This document shows positions 37,007-46,858 of a stretch of DNA of 64,000 nucleotides, one piece after another. The translations under genes and the position numbers were made by a program. Within the stretch, counting starts at the first letter, position 1. Every line of letters starts with the position of its first letter. Origin of the DNA: Moritella sp. 5 (lineage in GTDB: Bacteria; Pseudomonadota; Gammaproteobacteria; Enterobacterales; Moritellaceae); contig NZ_CP056122.1 of assembly GCF_018219455.1 (NCBI RefSeq), positions 4,024,065 through 4,088,064 of the forward strand, written 5' to 3'. The notes beneath the pieces were generated by a model. It was given only the letters and a program-made list of their open reading frames with translations, searched no databases and was not told where the DNA came from.

Positions 37007-37897
37007 TTACTTAATCAGTTGCTGAGTAATATGGTCGCTAAATCGTTGCGCAGAAACAAGTCCACCAAACGTCCAAATAGCAGGAAGCTCAAATACTGAA
37101 TCTATGCGGGTAAATGCCATCGCTTGCCATAATGCAGATTGAGTTAACTGCTTTCTTTCTGCCACTTTTAATGGCCCAAAAATCAACACGTTTGCTTGCT
37201 GGTGCTCTGCTAGTTTTTCGATGCCTGCAGTAGTAAATCCCCACAAATTGCTTTGTTCATGCCAAGCGTTAACGAGTCCCATGTCTTCAATAGTTGCCTG
37301 CGCTAAGGAGCCTGCACCGTGAATCCGAACCGTTTTGTCATTAATAAACCGGATAAACATCAACGGATTATTGTTAGCTTGCATACGCCTAATTTTATCG
37401 CCATTCGCCTGTAATCGTTGCTGTGTTTGTGTAATGACTTGTTTGGCTTGTTTTTCTTTATCCAGTAATAGACCGAGTTGTGTCGTGATCTGCGTTGCTG
37501 AAATAAGCGGTGTTTTGTCATTGTTGTAGACGCTATACACTAAGGTCGGGGCTATCTCACTGAGTTGTTTATAGACTGCAACCATGTGCTGACTAATCAG
37601 TATCACATCAGGTTGTAATTCTGTCAGTAACTCTAAGTTAGGCTCTCTTCGTGAGCCCACATCAATCACTGAATCATTGAGCTTAGGCTCCGTCACCCAA
37701 GTTTGGTAGCCTTTAACATCCGCGACGCCCAGTGGCATAACACCGAGGCTTAATACCGTTTCGGCAAGCGCCCAATCTAACGCCACTACTTTTTTTGGCG
37801 TTTGTTCAAGGTGAGTAATACCAAGTTCATGTTTAATTTCTACAGCCTGAACCGAAAAAATACATAAGGTAATAATGAAACCAATAATTTTATTCAA
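37007..37897 (-). CDS. fhuD: Periplasmic Fe(3+)-hydroxamate binding protein FhuD
   Basis: A 296-residue binding protein with a signal peptide (residues 1-19, ending SVQA). The mature protein has the FhuD/BtuF-like two-lobe pattern: VVALDWALAETVLSLGVMPLGVAD, EPNLELLTELQPDVILIS, and a C-terminal WTFGGLVSAQRF. It carries ferric hydroxamates across the periplasm to FhuB. Placed between fhuC (65 bp upstream) and fhuB (3 bp downstream). Confidence 0.92.
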   Translation of the reverse strand: MNKIIGFIITLCIFSVQAVEIKHELGITHLEQTPKKVVALDWALAETVLSLGVMPLGVADVKGYQTWVTEPKLNDSVIDVGSRREPNLELLTELQPDVILISQHMVAVYKQLSEIAPTLVYSVYNNDKTPLISATQITTQLGLLLDKEKQAKQVITQTQQRLQANGDKIRRMQANNNPLMFIRFINDKTVRIHGAGSLAQATIEDMGLVNAWHEQSNLWGFTTAGIEKLAEHQQANVLIFGPLKVAERKQLTQSALWQAMAFTRIDSVFELPAIWTFGGLVSAQRFSDHITQQLIK

Positions 37898-37962
37898 GGG
37901 AGTGTTCCTAGCTGTTCGTCCATGTTTATGCTCTATAAAGCATGAGGGTTAAAGACATGAGA

Positions 37963-38730
37963 TTAAGGAATATAACTTATCTGCTGACCCGTTTGCGGAT
38001 GCGCAAACAAAGCCAATTCCATACCATATATTTTTTGTAATATCGCAGGAGTCATTAACTCACTAGGCGTACCTTGTGCAATCACTTTTCCTGAATGTAA
38101 AGCAATAAGCTGGTCGCTAAATTTTGCCGCCATATTAATGTCATGAAGCACCATAATGACGGTTAATCCTAAGGTTTCATTCAAATTTCGGATCAGGGCT
38201 AATAATTCATATTGGTGTGCAACATCCAGAGCAGACGTAGGCTCATCGAGCAAGATACACTGACTTTGTTGAGCCAATAACATCGCCACCCATGCTCTTT
38301 GACGTTCGCCACCAGACAAAGTCGCAACAAAGCGATCGCTAAACGTACTTAGCCCTACTTTCTCTATCGCATCATCCACCAGCTGGTGATCTTGTTTGCT
38401 ATATCTGCCAAATGCCCCTTTCCACGGATATCGACCAAAGCACACTAATTCTCGAACAGTAACGCCATCCGTGATTGGTGGGTGTTGCGGCAAATAAGCA
38501 ACATTAAGCGCAAAGTCTTGATGAGACAAATGATGAACGGCTTGATCATCAAACAGTACACGGCCTTGAGTTGGGGAATTCTGACGACTGAGTAATTTAA
38601 TGAGCGTCGATTTACCACAGCCGTTATGACCAAGTAAGGTCGTGACTTTACCTTTAGTAAAGACCAAGTTCGTTGAATGCAGGATCGGTTTCCCGCCAAT
38701 TTCAAACGACGCATCGATAAGTTGATACAT
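37963..38730 (-). CDS. fhuC: Fe(3+)-hydroxamate ABC transporter ATPase FhuC
   Basis: A 255-residue ABC ATPase with Walker A GHNGCGKST (about 34-42), Q-loop AYLPQHPPI, signature LSGGERQRAW, Walker B CILLDEPTSALD and switch VMVLHDI. It energises FhuB. A strong Fur box lies about 60-80 bp upstream, so fhuC-fhuD-fhuB is most likely repressed by Fur with iron. The ribosome binding site is weak. Confidence 0.94.
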   Translation of the reverse strand: MYQLIDASFEIGGKPILHSTNLVFTKGKVTTLLGHNGCGKSTLIKLLSRQNSPTQGRVLFDDQAVHHLSHQDFALNVAYLPQHPPITDGVTVRELVCFGRYPWKGAFGRYSKQDHQLVDDAIEKVGLSTFSDRFVATLSGGERQRAWVAMLLAQQSQCILLDEPTSALDVAHQYELLALIRNLNETLGLTVIMVLHDINMAAKFSDQLIALHSGKVIAQGTPSELMTPAILQKIYGMELALFAHPQTGQQISYIP

Positions 38731-38789
38731 AAATGAAGTAAACTATTTATTAATAAGTAATTAACTGAACTCTAACATACATATCCAGT

Positions 38790-38808
38790 AATGATAATTG
38801 TTTTCATT
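38790..38808 (-). promoter_or_regulatory. Fur box upstream of fhuC
   Basis: AATGATAATTGTTTTCATT matches the 7-1-7 Fur consensus TGATAAT-N-ATTATCA at about 12 of 14 positions. A second overlapping ATTGATAAT half-site follows at 38812-38820. Confidence 0.8.
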
Positions 38809-38948
38809 ACCATTGATAATTAGTAGGGTACACCAACTCTTTCAGACTAGCCCCTATTTATATTTGTATTTGTATTGTCGAGTAGCATTATAGCGATTAC
38901 ATTTATGCCAATCTCCAAGAAAATACTAGGAGCTAAAGAATGCGTAAA

Positions 38949-39665
38949 TTAACGCTTATTACTGGGGTGACGCGGGCAATCTTCACATAGATTGCGACCT
39001 TCACATTTATAAACTAAGCAGCAGCTGGTACGGATCAATTTTAGCTTATTGGTAGTAAGGTCAACTTGCAAACCGGATAAATGCTTATCTGGCAGTTCAA
39101 AAGCCGCTAACCACAATTTAGCTTGCGTCAGAAAATACGCATTAGATAATGCAGGGGCCTGTGCTTGCAGTTTTATAATGCAATTGAGTAAACCATCGGC
39201 AATTAAGTGTTTGGTGAATCCGGGGCGAATACGAGTCCATTGGGATACCTCTTCACGATATGACTCAAATAGTGCGCTTAATTGCAATCCAATCGATGAG
39301 ATCAGCTCTTCGTTCGAGCCAAAAATAAGATCTGATGTATGAAACGTAAATCCAGAAATAAACCCCGATTGAATAGTTTGACTCACATTTTTAATATCAG
39401 GAATCGCTTTTAATTTATAAACAGAAATAAAAGCAATATAGATGGGTTGCCAGCAGAGAAGATCCCAGGTTCGCGTTAACCAATAAGCGCTTCCGGCTTC
39501 TTTTGAGGATTCGGACAATTGCCAATAAAGCTGTTGGATAACGTCACTGTTCTGACGTGAAATGTGGATACCTTCTCCGTTATCTGCTGCTAATTGCCCA
39601 GATAGGTAAGGTGTCACTTGCTTAGATGACTGAAAGAGTTCTTCAAAATATTCACTATTTTGCAT
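38949..39665 (-). CDS. fhuF: FhuF-type ferric siderophore reductase
   Basis: A 238-residue protein of the FhuF family, which removes iron from ferric hydroxamates in the cytoplasm by reduction. The C-terminal CC-x10-C-x2-C pattern (SCCLVYKCEGRNLCEDCPRH, near residues 213-232) is the characteristic ligand set for the unusual 2Fe-2S cluster. Overall length is a little below E. coli FhuF (262). It has its own Fur box 66 bp upstream and precedes fhuC on the same strand. Confidence 0.85.
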   Translation of the reverse strand: MQNSEYFEELFQSSKQVTPYLSGQLAADNGEGIHISRQNSDVIQQLYWQLSESSKEAGSAYWLTRTWDLLCWQPIYIAFISVYKLKAIPDIKNVSQTIQSGFISGFTFHTSDLIFGSNEELISSIGLQLSALFESYREEVSQWTRIRPGFTKHLIADGLLNCIIKLQAQAPALSNAYFLTQAKLWLAAFELPDKHLSGLQVDLTTNKLKLIRTSCCLVYKCEGRNLCEDCPRHPSNKR

Positions 39666-39730
39666 AAGAATTAATACACAATATCAATTAGCTGTAAATA
39701 AAAACTAGAATAACCACTTGAACACCACAA

Positions 39731-39745
39731 TGCAAATGATTATCA
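39731..39745 (-). promoter_or_regulatory. Fur box upstream of fhuF
   Basis: TGCAAATGATTATCA matches TGATAAT-N-ATTATCA at 12 of 14 positions, about 66 bp before the fhuF start. Confidence 0.8.
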
Positions 39746-39798
39746 ATTACACATGGTTTTTGGGCCTGTATTATAAGCCTTATAGCTATTTTCAATTT

Positions 39799-39838
39799 AA
39801 AAAAAAGGTCTTAACCAGAAATACCGATTAAGACCTTA
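39799..39838 (-). terminator. Rho-independent terminator of the thr operon
   Basis: AAGGTCTTAA/TTAAGACCTT stem followed by T8 on the minus strand, 39 bp past the thrC stop. Confidence 0.9.
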
Positions 39839-39876
39839 ATAATAAAATGTGAATAATTAATCGCTTTGGCGCTAGA

Positions 39877-41166
39877 CTACGCCATTAAAAATGTACGTAA
39901 TGCCTCAAAGTCATCTGCCATATCAACAGATAAATTTGGCTTATCGGCACAATCAGCAAGTTCTTGCGGCAAGCCAATATCACGACCTAGAATCTCTTCA
40001 ACTGATTCTTTGAACTTCGCAGGGTGCGCAGTACATAGGAATAAACCGAATTCATCTTCGCCCAATTTTGCACTTAAGCGGTCATAGGCAATCGCACCAT
40101 GCGGTTCACATAGGTAACCTTGTTCATCTAACGCGACAACAGCTTGCTTAGTATCTTCATCAGATAAGAAATCAGATGCGAGTTCAGACAAGTCCCACCC
40201 TTTAACACGTGCCAGTTCTTCGATACGCGGCCAGTTACTTGGTACGCTTACGTCCATCGCATTGGACAAGGTTGCTTGCGTTGCTTTTGGATCCCACTCA
40301 CCGCTTTCTAAATAACGCGGCACAGTATCATTGATATTCGTCGCGGCAATAAAGCGTTTAACTGGTAAGCCTAATGTTTTTGCTAATAGACCTGCAGTCA
40401 GGTTACCAAAGTTACCACTTGGCACTGATACTACTGTTTGTGCGCGCTGTGCTTTTGGCAATTGTGCGAATGCTTCGAAGTAATAACAGATTTGTGCCAT
40501 TAGACGACTAATATTGATTGAGTTAGCCGAGTTAAGACCAATTGCCTGACGCAGATCTGCATCATCAAATGAGCGCTTCATTAATGCCTGACAGGCATCA
40601 AAGTCACCATCAATCGCGATAGTGCGGATATTACCACCGAGCGTGCAGAACATCTGTTCTTGCAAGAAGCTAATCTTACCTTTTGGATACATCACCACGA
40701 CTTCGATATTATCCATACCATAGAAGGCATGTGCTACAGCAGCACCCGTATCGCCTGATGTAGCGGTTAAAATAGTGATCTTTTCACCAGTCGACCCTTT
40801 ATTAGCACTTAAGCGTGACAGGCACTGTGCCATGAAACGACCACCGAAGTCTTTAAACGCCAATGTTGGACCGTGGAATAATTCTAATGCACTGATCTTG
40901 TCGTTCACTTTCGTTACTGGCGCAGGGAAGTTAAACGCACTTGCAACTATGTCATGTAATTCTTGTTCGCTAAATTCATCACCGATCAGTGATTGTAAAA
41001 TAACGCGACTACGGTCGACTAGGTTCATCTCTAGTAAAGCATCAATATCGTCTATCGGATTAATTTCGCTCGGAAAGAACAAACCTTGGTTTTTACCCAT
41101 GCCTTGTTTTACTGCTTGTGCAAAGCTAACTGTCTCTGCGTGATCTTTAATGCTGTATAATTTCAT
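39877..41166 (-). CDS. thrC: Threonine synthase
   Basis: A 429-residue PLP enzyme converting O-phosphohomoserine to threonine (E. coli 428). The PLP lysine is Lys105 in TLAFKDFGGR, and the phosphate-binding VPSGNFGNLTAG loop is present. It ends DFEALRTFLMA; this 3' end is duplicated on the far side of the iron-uptake block. AGGGA precedes the ATG. Last gene of thrABC; a 140-bp gap with a stem-loop separates it from thrB. Confidence 0.96.
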   Translation of the reverse strand: MKLYSIKDHAETVSFAQAVKQGMGKNQGLFFPSEINPIDDIDALLEMNLVDRSRVILQSLIGDEFSEQELHDIVASAFNFPAPVTKVNDKISALELFHGPTLAFKDFGGRFMAQCLSRLSANKGSTGEKITILTATSGDTGAAVAHAFYGMDNIEVVVMYPKGKISFLQEQMFCTLGGNIRTIAIDGDFDACQALMKRSFDDADLRQAIGLNSANSINISRLMAQICYYFEAFAQLPKAQRAQTVVSVPSGNFGNLTAGLLAKTLGLPVKRFIAATNINDTVPRYLESGEWDPKATQATLSNAMDVSVPSNWPRIEELARVKGWDLSELASDFLSDEDTKQAVVALDEQGYLCEPHGAIAYDRLSAKLGEDEFGLFLCTAHPAKFKESVEEILGRDIGLPQELADCADKPNLSVDMADDFEALRTFLMA

Positions 41167-41239
41167 TGTTGTTCATTCCCTAAAACATTATTTGTGCAAC
41201 CTGCGTGATAACTATGACCTTAACATAATAAGCGCATAT

Positions 41240-41258
41240 AACCCTAGAGACTAGGGTT
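41240..41258 (-). other. Intercistronic stem-loop between thrB and thrC
   Basis: AACCCTA/TAGGGTT with a 5-base loop. No T-run follows, so it is more likely a stability or processing structure than a terminator. Confidence 0.5.
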
Positions 41259-41307
41259 TAACAATCACCACGCAGTATTTTTCTATTTCTATAATTACAG
41301 CTGTTTA

Positions 41308-42264
41308 TTACAATTCTGTAGCGACGATACGTGCGCCCTGTTTATCCAGCTTGCAGATATGGCTGAAGCCATCACCGTTTTGGATAAAATTAGCGTCTAA
41401 CCAAGCTTTTAACTTTTCAGCTTGTGCTAAGTCAGTCATCACGTTAAATACCGTCGGGCCAGAGCCTGAAATACCGGTTGCCAATGCACCTAGCTCTTTT
41501 GCATAGTCACGTACTTCATCAAACTTTGGAATAAGCTGAGCACGGTACGGTTCTGCAATCACATCTTTTAGCATGGCCGCTGCAAGATCTTGTTGTTTGC
41601 TATAACAAGCGTGGATGAACCCAGCCAAATTACGGCCATAAGCTAAACAATCGGCACGGCTGTATTCAGTTGGTAAGATTTCACGCGCAGCAGCCGTCGA
41701 GATGCTGATACCCGGATAAGCAACAACCCAATACCATTCATCGAAACAAGGCACTGACTGACTAATAACGCCGTTTGCTTCGAGCATTAATTGCAAACCG
41801 CCTAACGCACACGGTGCCACATTATCATAATGCACACTGCCACTAATCTGGCCTTCTAATTCACCCATTAACAACACCATTTCGTTGTCATTAAGTTCAT
41901 TGTCATGAAATGCATTTAACGCTTCTAAGCCCGCCACAATCGATGCAGCACTTGAACCCAAACCACTACCAATCGGTAGGTTTTTTTCTAATTCCATGAC
42001 CAGAGATTTGATTTTTAAACCACGTTTCTCTAACGCTTTGCCGTAACCTAAATAGCAGTCATAAACAATATTTTCACGGAAATCATCTGGCAGTTTATGG
42101 GCAAAGCGACCACTAGACGCTAATGTAAACTCACCATCCGTTGCGGCGATATAAACACGATCGCCAACCAAGGTGCCATCAATAGGTGCTAATGCAGCAC
42201 CTAGAACATCAAAACCAACGTTAACGTTACCGATAGATGCCGGTGCATATGCAACAAGACTCAT
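41308..42264 (-). CDS. thrB: Homoserine kinase
   Basis: A 318-residue GHMP kinase that phosphorylates homoserine. It has the N-terminal [17 protein letters not shown] motif, the ATP-binding [16 protein letters not shown] loop (about 87-102) and the C-terminal [14 protein letters not shown] motif. The start at 42264 ([10 protein letters not shown]) lies 2 bp after the thrA stop with CCTCC-complementary GGAGG just upstream inside thrA, indicating tight coupling. Confidence 0.95.
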   Translation of the reverse strand: MSLVAYAPASIGNVNVGFDVLGAALAPIDGTLVGDRVYIAATDGEFTLASSGRFAHKLPDDFRENIVYDCYLGYGKALEKRGLKIKSLVMELEKNLPIGSGLGSSAASIVAGLEALNAFHDNELNDNEMVLLMGELEGQISGSVHYDNVAPCALGGLQLMLEANGVISQSVPCFDEWYWVVAYPGISISTAAAREILPTEYSRADCLAYGRNLAGFIHACYSKQQDLAAAMLKDVIAEPYRAQLIPKFDEVRDYAKELGALATGISGSGPTVFNVMTDLAQAEKLKAWLDANFIQNGDGFSHICKLDKQGARIVATEL

Positions 42265-42266
42265 CC

Positions 42267-44726
42267 TTAAACCTCCTGCTTCCAATTAAGAGTACGTAAT
42301 ACATCCGCAAATACGCCCGCTGCAGTCACTTCTGAACCTGCACCATAACCACGTAATACCATCGGGATTGGCTGATAATAGCGGCTATAAAATGCCAATG
42401 CATTCTCACCATCTTTTACTTTATTCAACGGATCTGATTCTGGTACTGCCGCAATCGATACTTTACATTTACCGTCTTCGATCTGACCGATATAACGTAA
42501 AACGTTACCCTCTTCAGCAGCCGTTGCTTGCAAATCAGCAAAGTACGCATCTGCTTTTGGTAAGTTCGCCATAAATTCTTCATTAGTGCCCGTTGCATCA
42601 AAATCAGCAGGGATTGCTTCTTCAACTTCAACTTGGTCTAAAGTTAAATCCATGCCAGCTTCACGTGCAATAATCAATAATTTACGTGCGATATCCATGC
42701 CACTTAAATCTTCACGTGGATCGGGTTCTGTAAAGCCATTGTCACGTGCTTGTGCCGTTGCTTGCGAGAAACTCATGCCTTCATCTAATTTACCAAAGAT
42801 GTATGACATAGAACCTGACAAAATACCGTTGAAGCGTACCAGTTCATCACCCGCGCTCAATAAATTCTGCAGATTTTCAATCACAGGTAGACCTGCACCT
42901 ACGTTAGTATCGTATAAGAAACGACGGCGGGTTTTTAATGCCGTTAAACGCAGTTCGTGGTAATAATCCATGCTCATGGTATTGGCTTTTTTGTTCGCCG
43001 CAACAACGTGGAAACCACTCCCCAAGAAATCAACATATTGACTGGCAAGATTATCATTACTGGTACAATCAACAATCACTGGGTTAATAATGTGGCTATT
43101 TTTGACCAAATCTTCCAGTGCTGCTAGTGAGAATTCAGAATCACTGGCAGCAAGATCATCAGCCCAATGTGTTAATGATAACCCTTCTGAGTCAAGTAAC
43201 ATTTGGCGACTGTTAGCGATACCGCAGACACGGATCTCAATATGACGTTCTGCTAAAAATTCTTTTTGACGTTTGATTTGTTCGACTAATGCCGCGCCCA
43301 CACCACCGCACCCTAATAAGAACAGGTCGATGTATTGTTGTTTACCAAAGAAAATATTGTGTGATGCTTTAATCGCTTCATTGGCTTTGCTTTCATCAAT
43401 AACCGCAGAAATAGAACGTTCTGATGAACCTTGCGCAATAGCAACAAGGTTCACTGATGCTTGTGCTAATGCCATAAAGAAACGCGCAGCAATACCGTTG
43501 GCTTTACGCATGCCATCACCAACCAGCGATACAATAGCTAAACCATCACGCATTTCGATAGGTTCGAGTAACTGATTACTGATCTCTAACGTAAATTCGT
43601 TATTCAGTGCCTGTTTAGCTTTACCTGCATCATAACTGTGGATACAGAAGCTAACGCTGTATTCTGATGATGATTGCGTGATAAGGGCAATAGATACACC
43701 AGCGCGTGATACTGTTTCAAAAATACGACCCGCCATGCCAACCATACCTTTCATACCCGGACCGGATACGTTAATCATGGTCATGCCACTAAGCTCTGAT
43801 AATGATTTAACTTCGGCTTGGGTTTTTGACATTAACCCGCCGATTAGAGTGCCTTCACCTTCTGGATTTTTAGTATTCTTAATCAAACAAGGAATGTGGT
43901 GCTGAGCAATCGGTGCAATCGTTTTTGGATGCAATACTTTCGCGCCAAAATAAGACAATTCCATTGCTTCTGGGTAGCTTAATGTTTTAAGTAATTTGGC
44001 ATCTTTTACTAAGCGTGGGTCACAAGCGTAAACACCGTCTACGTCAGTCCATATTTCACAGCAGTCAGCATATAGACACGCCGCTAATACCGCTGCAGAA
44101 TAATCAGAACCATTACGGCCAAGTACAACTGTATTACCCTGTTCATCACCCGCAGTGAAGCCAGGCATTAAATAGATATGGTCAGTCTTAATTGGGTCTT
44201 GTTCAAAACGAGCACGAGAAGCGTCAATATCCACAGTAGCTTCTAGTACACTGCCCTTTCCTACTAGCTTGTCTTGCGGAACAATCACTTCAACTTTAAA
44301 GCCACGCGCCAATAACAGTTGCTCCATACAAACAATACTCAGCTTTTCACCGGTACATAAAATCTTTGCTTCAATATTTTCCGGGCACTGCGATAACAGC
44401 TTTACGCCATATAAGTATTCTCTTAATGTCGCTAATGATGTTGTTACCTGCGTTAATGCGACCACATCATTAAAATTAGGGTATTGAATTTTTAGACCTG
44501 CAACGAGCGCCTTAAATATCCCTTCGATTTCTTCCAGTGATGATTCAGCATCAAGGCCACGAACCGTTTGTTGCACAGCGGCAACCAAATTATTGGTCAC
44601 TTTTGCTGGTGCAGACAACACCAATGCTACCTGTGATTGCTCAATCTTACTCACAGATATATCTGCTGCACAGGCAAATCGTTCAGCGTTTGCCAACGAT
44701 GTTCCACCAAATTTTAAAACTCGCAT
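42267..44726 (-). CDS. thrA: Bifunctional aspartokinase I/homoserine dehydrogenase I
   Basis: An 819-residue fusion (E. coli ThrA 820): aspartokinase (1-about 290, starting [17 protein letters not shown]), two regulatory ACT domains (about 310-460, [29 protein letters not shown]), and NADP-linked homoserine dehydrogenase (from about 465, [15 protein letters not shown]). Threonine feedback is expected from the ACT domains. The start at 44726 is preceded by AAGGAG. Expression should be governed by the thr leader and attenuator directly upstream. Confidence 0.96.
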   Translation of the reverse strand: MRVLKFGGTSLANAERFACAADISVSKIEQSQVALVLSAPAKVTNNLVAAVQQTVRGLDAESSLEEIEGIFKALVAGLKIQYPNFNDVVALTQVTTSLATLREYLYGVKLLSQCPENIEAKILCTGEKLSIVCMEQLLLARGFKVEVIVPQDKLVGKGSVLEATVDIDASRARFEQDPIKTDHIYLMPGFTAGDEQGNTVVLGRNGSDYSAAVLAACLYADCCEIWTDVDGVYACDPRLVKDAKLLKTLSYPEAMELSYFGAKVLHPKTIAPIAQHHIPCLIKNTKNPEGEGTLIGGLMSKTQAEVKSLSELSGMTMINVSGPGMKGMVGMAGRIFETVSRAGVSIALITQSSSEYSVSFCIHSYDAGKAKQALNNEFTLEISNQLLEPIEMRDGLAIVSLVGDGMRKANGIAARFFMALAQASVNLVAIAQGSSERSISAVIDESKANEAIKASHNIFFGKQQYIDLFLLGCGGVGAALVEQIKRQKEFLAERHIEIRVCGIANSRQMLLDSEGLSLTHWADDLAASDSEFSLAALEDLVKNSHIINPVIVDCTSNDNLASQYVDFLGSGFHVVAANKKANTMSMDYYHELRLTALKTRRRFLYDTNVGAGLPVIENLQNLLSAGDELVRFNGILSGSMSYIFGKLDEGMSFSQATAQARDNGFTEPDPREDLSGMDIARKLLIIAREAGMDLTLDQVEVEEAIPADFDATGTNEEFMANLPKADAYFADLQATAAEEGNVLRYIGQIEDGKCKVSIAAVPESDPLNKVKDGENALAFYSRYYQPIPMVLRGYGAGSEVTAAGVFADVLRTLNWKQEV

Positions 44727-44746
44727 CCTTTGCTCCTTGTAGATAC

Positions 44747-44780
44747 AAAAAAGCCCGTTCCAAATGGTAACGGGCTCTTT
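44747..44780 (-). terminator. thr operon attenuator
   Basis: AGCCCGTT/AACGGGCT stem with a 9-base loop followed by TTTTTT on the minus strand, located between the leader peptide and thrA. Stalling of a ribosome on the leader's Thr/Ile codons should prevent its formation. Confidence 0.9.
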
Positions 44781-44806
44781 TATCATTTCTGTCTTAGCCC
44801 TACGTG

Positions 44807-44872
44807 TCATCCCACCGTTGTAATAACAGTGTTAATAATCGTGGTGGTAATGAACGCTAAGCAATAAGTCAT
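44807..44872 (-). CDS. thrL: thr operon leader peptide
   Basis: A 21-residue frame ATG 44872 to TGA 44807 on the minus strand reads MTYCLAF, then [14 protein letters not shown]. Seven threonine and four isoleucine codons, most of them clustered, are the regulatory codons of thr attenuation, as in E. coli ThrL. It is followed by competing hairpins (CCACC...GGTGG antiterminator region) and the terminator at 44747-44780. The ribosome binding site is weak. Confidence 0.88.
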   Translation of the reverse strand: MTYCLAFITTTIINTVITTVG

Positions 44873-45056
44873 AATAATATTTAATAAATCTGTTAATAAT
44901 TTCAATACCTATAGCAATATCAAAAAATGAGAGCCAAATCAAGTTTAAAATATATTTAGTTGTTTCACTATACATAGATAAAAGGATTTAAACATGTTGA
45001 AATAATGTAAAAAGATTGCGATATTTAGGCTTATCTTAAGTCCAAGGATTTGTTGT

Positions 45057-46781
45057 ATGGAAAAAGTTTTAGAAGCGCAAATAGCGGGGTCGCTATTAGA
45101 ATCGTTTGATGCTTTTTATAGCCGCTTTTTAGAAGTCACGCGTGGTGCAAAATTACGTTTTGAAAACGCGGATTGGCATGGTGTTCAAATTGCGGCGAAA
45201 AAACGTATTAGCCTTTATGATTACCACGTCGGTAAGACAGCTCAGAAAATGCAAGATCTTGCGGCGGAAACGGAAGCTAATAAAGTATTCCTGCAAGGGA
45301 TTAAGCGAGAGTACGAAGCGCTATTACAGCATTACCCAAATTTTGAAATTGCCGAAAGCTTCTTTAACTCTGTTTATCGCCGTGTCTTTAAACATACCAA
45401 TATATATAAAGAACAGCTATTTATTACTAATGCTAATCGCGTTAGAGATCCAGGGTATCCGAATAATTTTTATCGCAGCTATACCCGAGGCGGAAACTTT
45501 TCGGTGATCTTACGTAAGATCATTGGTGGTTATACGTTTACGGCTCGATGGGAGAACTTGGACAGGGACCTTGCTAATGTCGTGGATTACCTTAACCAAC
45601 ATGCGCCAAAACAACTCACCGAAGCTGAACACATCGAAGTGCACATGCTTAACGAAGTATTTTATCGCAACAAAGGGGCTTACCTTATGGGTAAGATCTT
45701 TGCTGATGGACACATGTACCCGTTGGTATTTCCGATTTTAAATAACGAAGAAAATGAGATTTATTTAGATACAGTCATTTTTGAAAAAGAAGAAACTAGT
45801 ATTTTATTTGGCTTTGCCCGTGCTTATTTCTTTGTTTATGCACCAGAACCTGGCGCCATTGTACAATTTTTAAAACCGATGATCCCGCATAAAACGAACT
45901 TTGAGATCTACTCTGCCATTGGTTGCCAAAAACATGCAAAAACAGAGCTATTCCGCCACTATATAAAGCACTTAGATAACTCTGATGATAAGTTCATTAT
46001 TGCCCCTGGTATTAAAGGTATGGTGATGAGCGTATTCACCCTACCCTCTTATGATGTGGTATTTAAGCTCATTAAAGATGAGTTTGCACCACCCAAACAA
46101 ATCGATCACGCGACCGTAAAAGAAAAGTATCAGATCGTAAAATCCCATGATCGTGTTGGTCGAATGGCAGATACTCAACAATTTAAGAATTTTGCTTTTC
46201 CCAAGGATCGTTTCAGTCAAGAACTGCTCGACGAATTGTTAGCTGTCGCCCCTTCAATTATAAAATTAACCAACAGTAAAGTGGTGATCAAACATCTTTA
46301 TATTGAACGTAAGATGATCCCGCTCAACATGTATCTCGAACAAGCAAATGAAGAAGAGCTTGATAATGCTATCGATGAATACGGCAATGCAATCAAACAA
46401 CTTGCGGCAGCAGATATTTTCCCCGGTGATATGCTGTTTAAAAATTTTGGTGTGACCCGACACAATCGTGTGATCTTTTACGATTATGATGAGATCTCAT
46501 ATATGCATGAAGTTAACTTCCGCTACATTCCGCCACCACGCTACCCAGAAGACATTATGCTGGCTGAACCTTGGTTTGCCGTCGCTTCCAACGATGTATT
46601 CCCTGAGGAGTTTGAGACCTTCTTATTATCTCGACCAGAAATTAACAAGCTCTTTAAAAAATACCATTCTGAACTGCTTGACGCCGACTACTGGAAGGGA
46701 CTACAAAACGATATTAATCACGGTAAATACAGCGATGTATTCCCTTATCGCCGAGCACGACGTTTTATCCGAGATGAATAA
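45057..46781 (+). CDS. aceK: Isocitrate dehydrogenase kinase/phosphatase
   Basis: A 574-residue bifunctional enzyme (E. coli 578) that phosphorylates and reactivates isocitrate dehydrogenase, steering carbon between the TCA cycle and glyoxylate bypass. The ATP-loop APGIKGMVMSVFTLPSYDVVFKLI (split here: APGIKGMVMSVF, then TLPSYDVVFK, about 318-340), KDEFAPPKQ and the catalytic DMLFKNFGVTRHNRVIFYDYDE-type region (GDMLFKNFGV, VIFYDYDE) are present. It stands alone here; the usual partners aceB and aceA are not adjacent. AGGAT lies upstream. Divergent from thrL with about 180 bp between. Confidence 0.95.
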   Translation: MEKVLEAQIAGSLLESFDAFYSRFLEVTRGAKLRFENADWHGVQIAAKKRISLYDYHVGKTAQKMQDLAAETEANKVFLQGIKREYEALLQHYPNFEIAESFFNSVYRRVFKHTNIYKEQLFITNANRVRDPGYPNNFYRSYTRGGNFSVILRKIIGGYTFTARWENLDRDLANVVDYLNQHAPKQLTEAEHIEVHMLNEVFYRNKGAYLMGKIFADGHMYPLVFPILNNEENEIYLDTVIFEKEETSILFGFARAYFFVYAPEPGAIVQFLKPMIPHKTNFEIYSAIGCQKHAKTELFRHYIKHLDNSDDKFIIAPGIKGMVMSVFTLPSYDVVFKLIKDEFAPPKQIDHATVKEKYQIVKSHDRVGRMADTQQFKNFAFPKDRFSQELLDELLAVAPSIIKLTNSKVVIKHLYIERKMIPLNMYLEQANEEELDNAIDEYGNAIKQLAAADIFPGDMLFKNFGVTRHNRVIFYDYDEISYMHEVNFRYIPPPRYPEDIMLAEPWFAVASNDVFPEEFETFLLSRPEINKLFKKYHSELLDADYWKGLQNDINHGKYSDVFPYRRARRFIRDE

Positions 46782-46801
46782 GTAATGTAGATAAATAAAA
46801 A

Positions 46802-46834
46802 GGGATGGGGTTAATAATCGATTAACCTCATCCC
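46802..46834 (-). terminator. Bidirectional terminator between aceK and rraA
   Basis: GGGATG-GGGTTAA and TTAACCTCATCCC arms form a 13-bp stem with one G-T pair; on the minus strand TTTTTATT follows, as required for rraA. Confidence 0.85.
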
Positions 46835-46858
46835 TATCTTCACCGCGAATACAGACAC

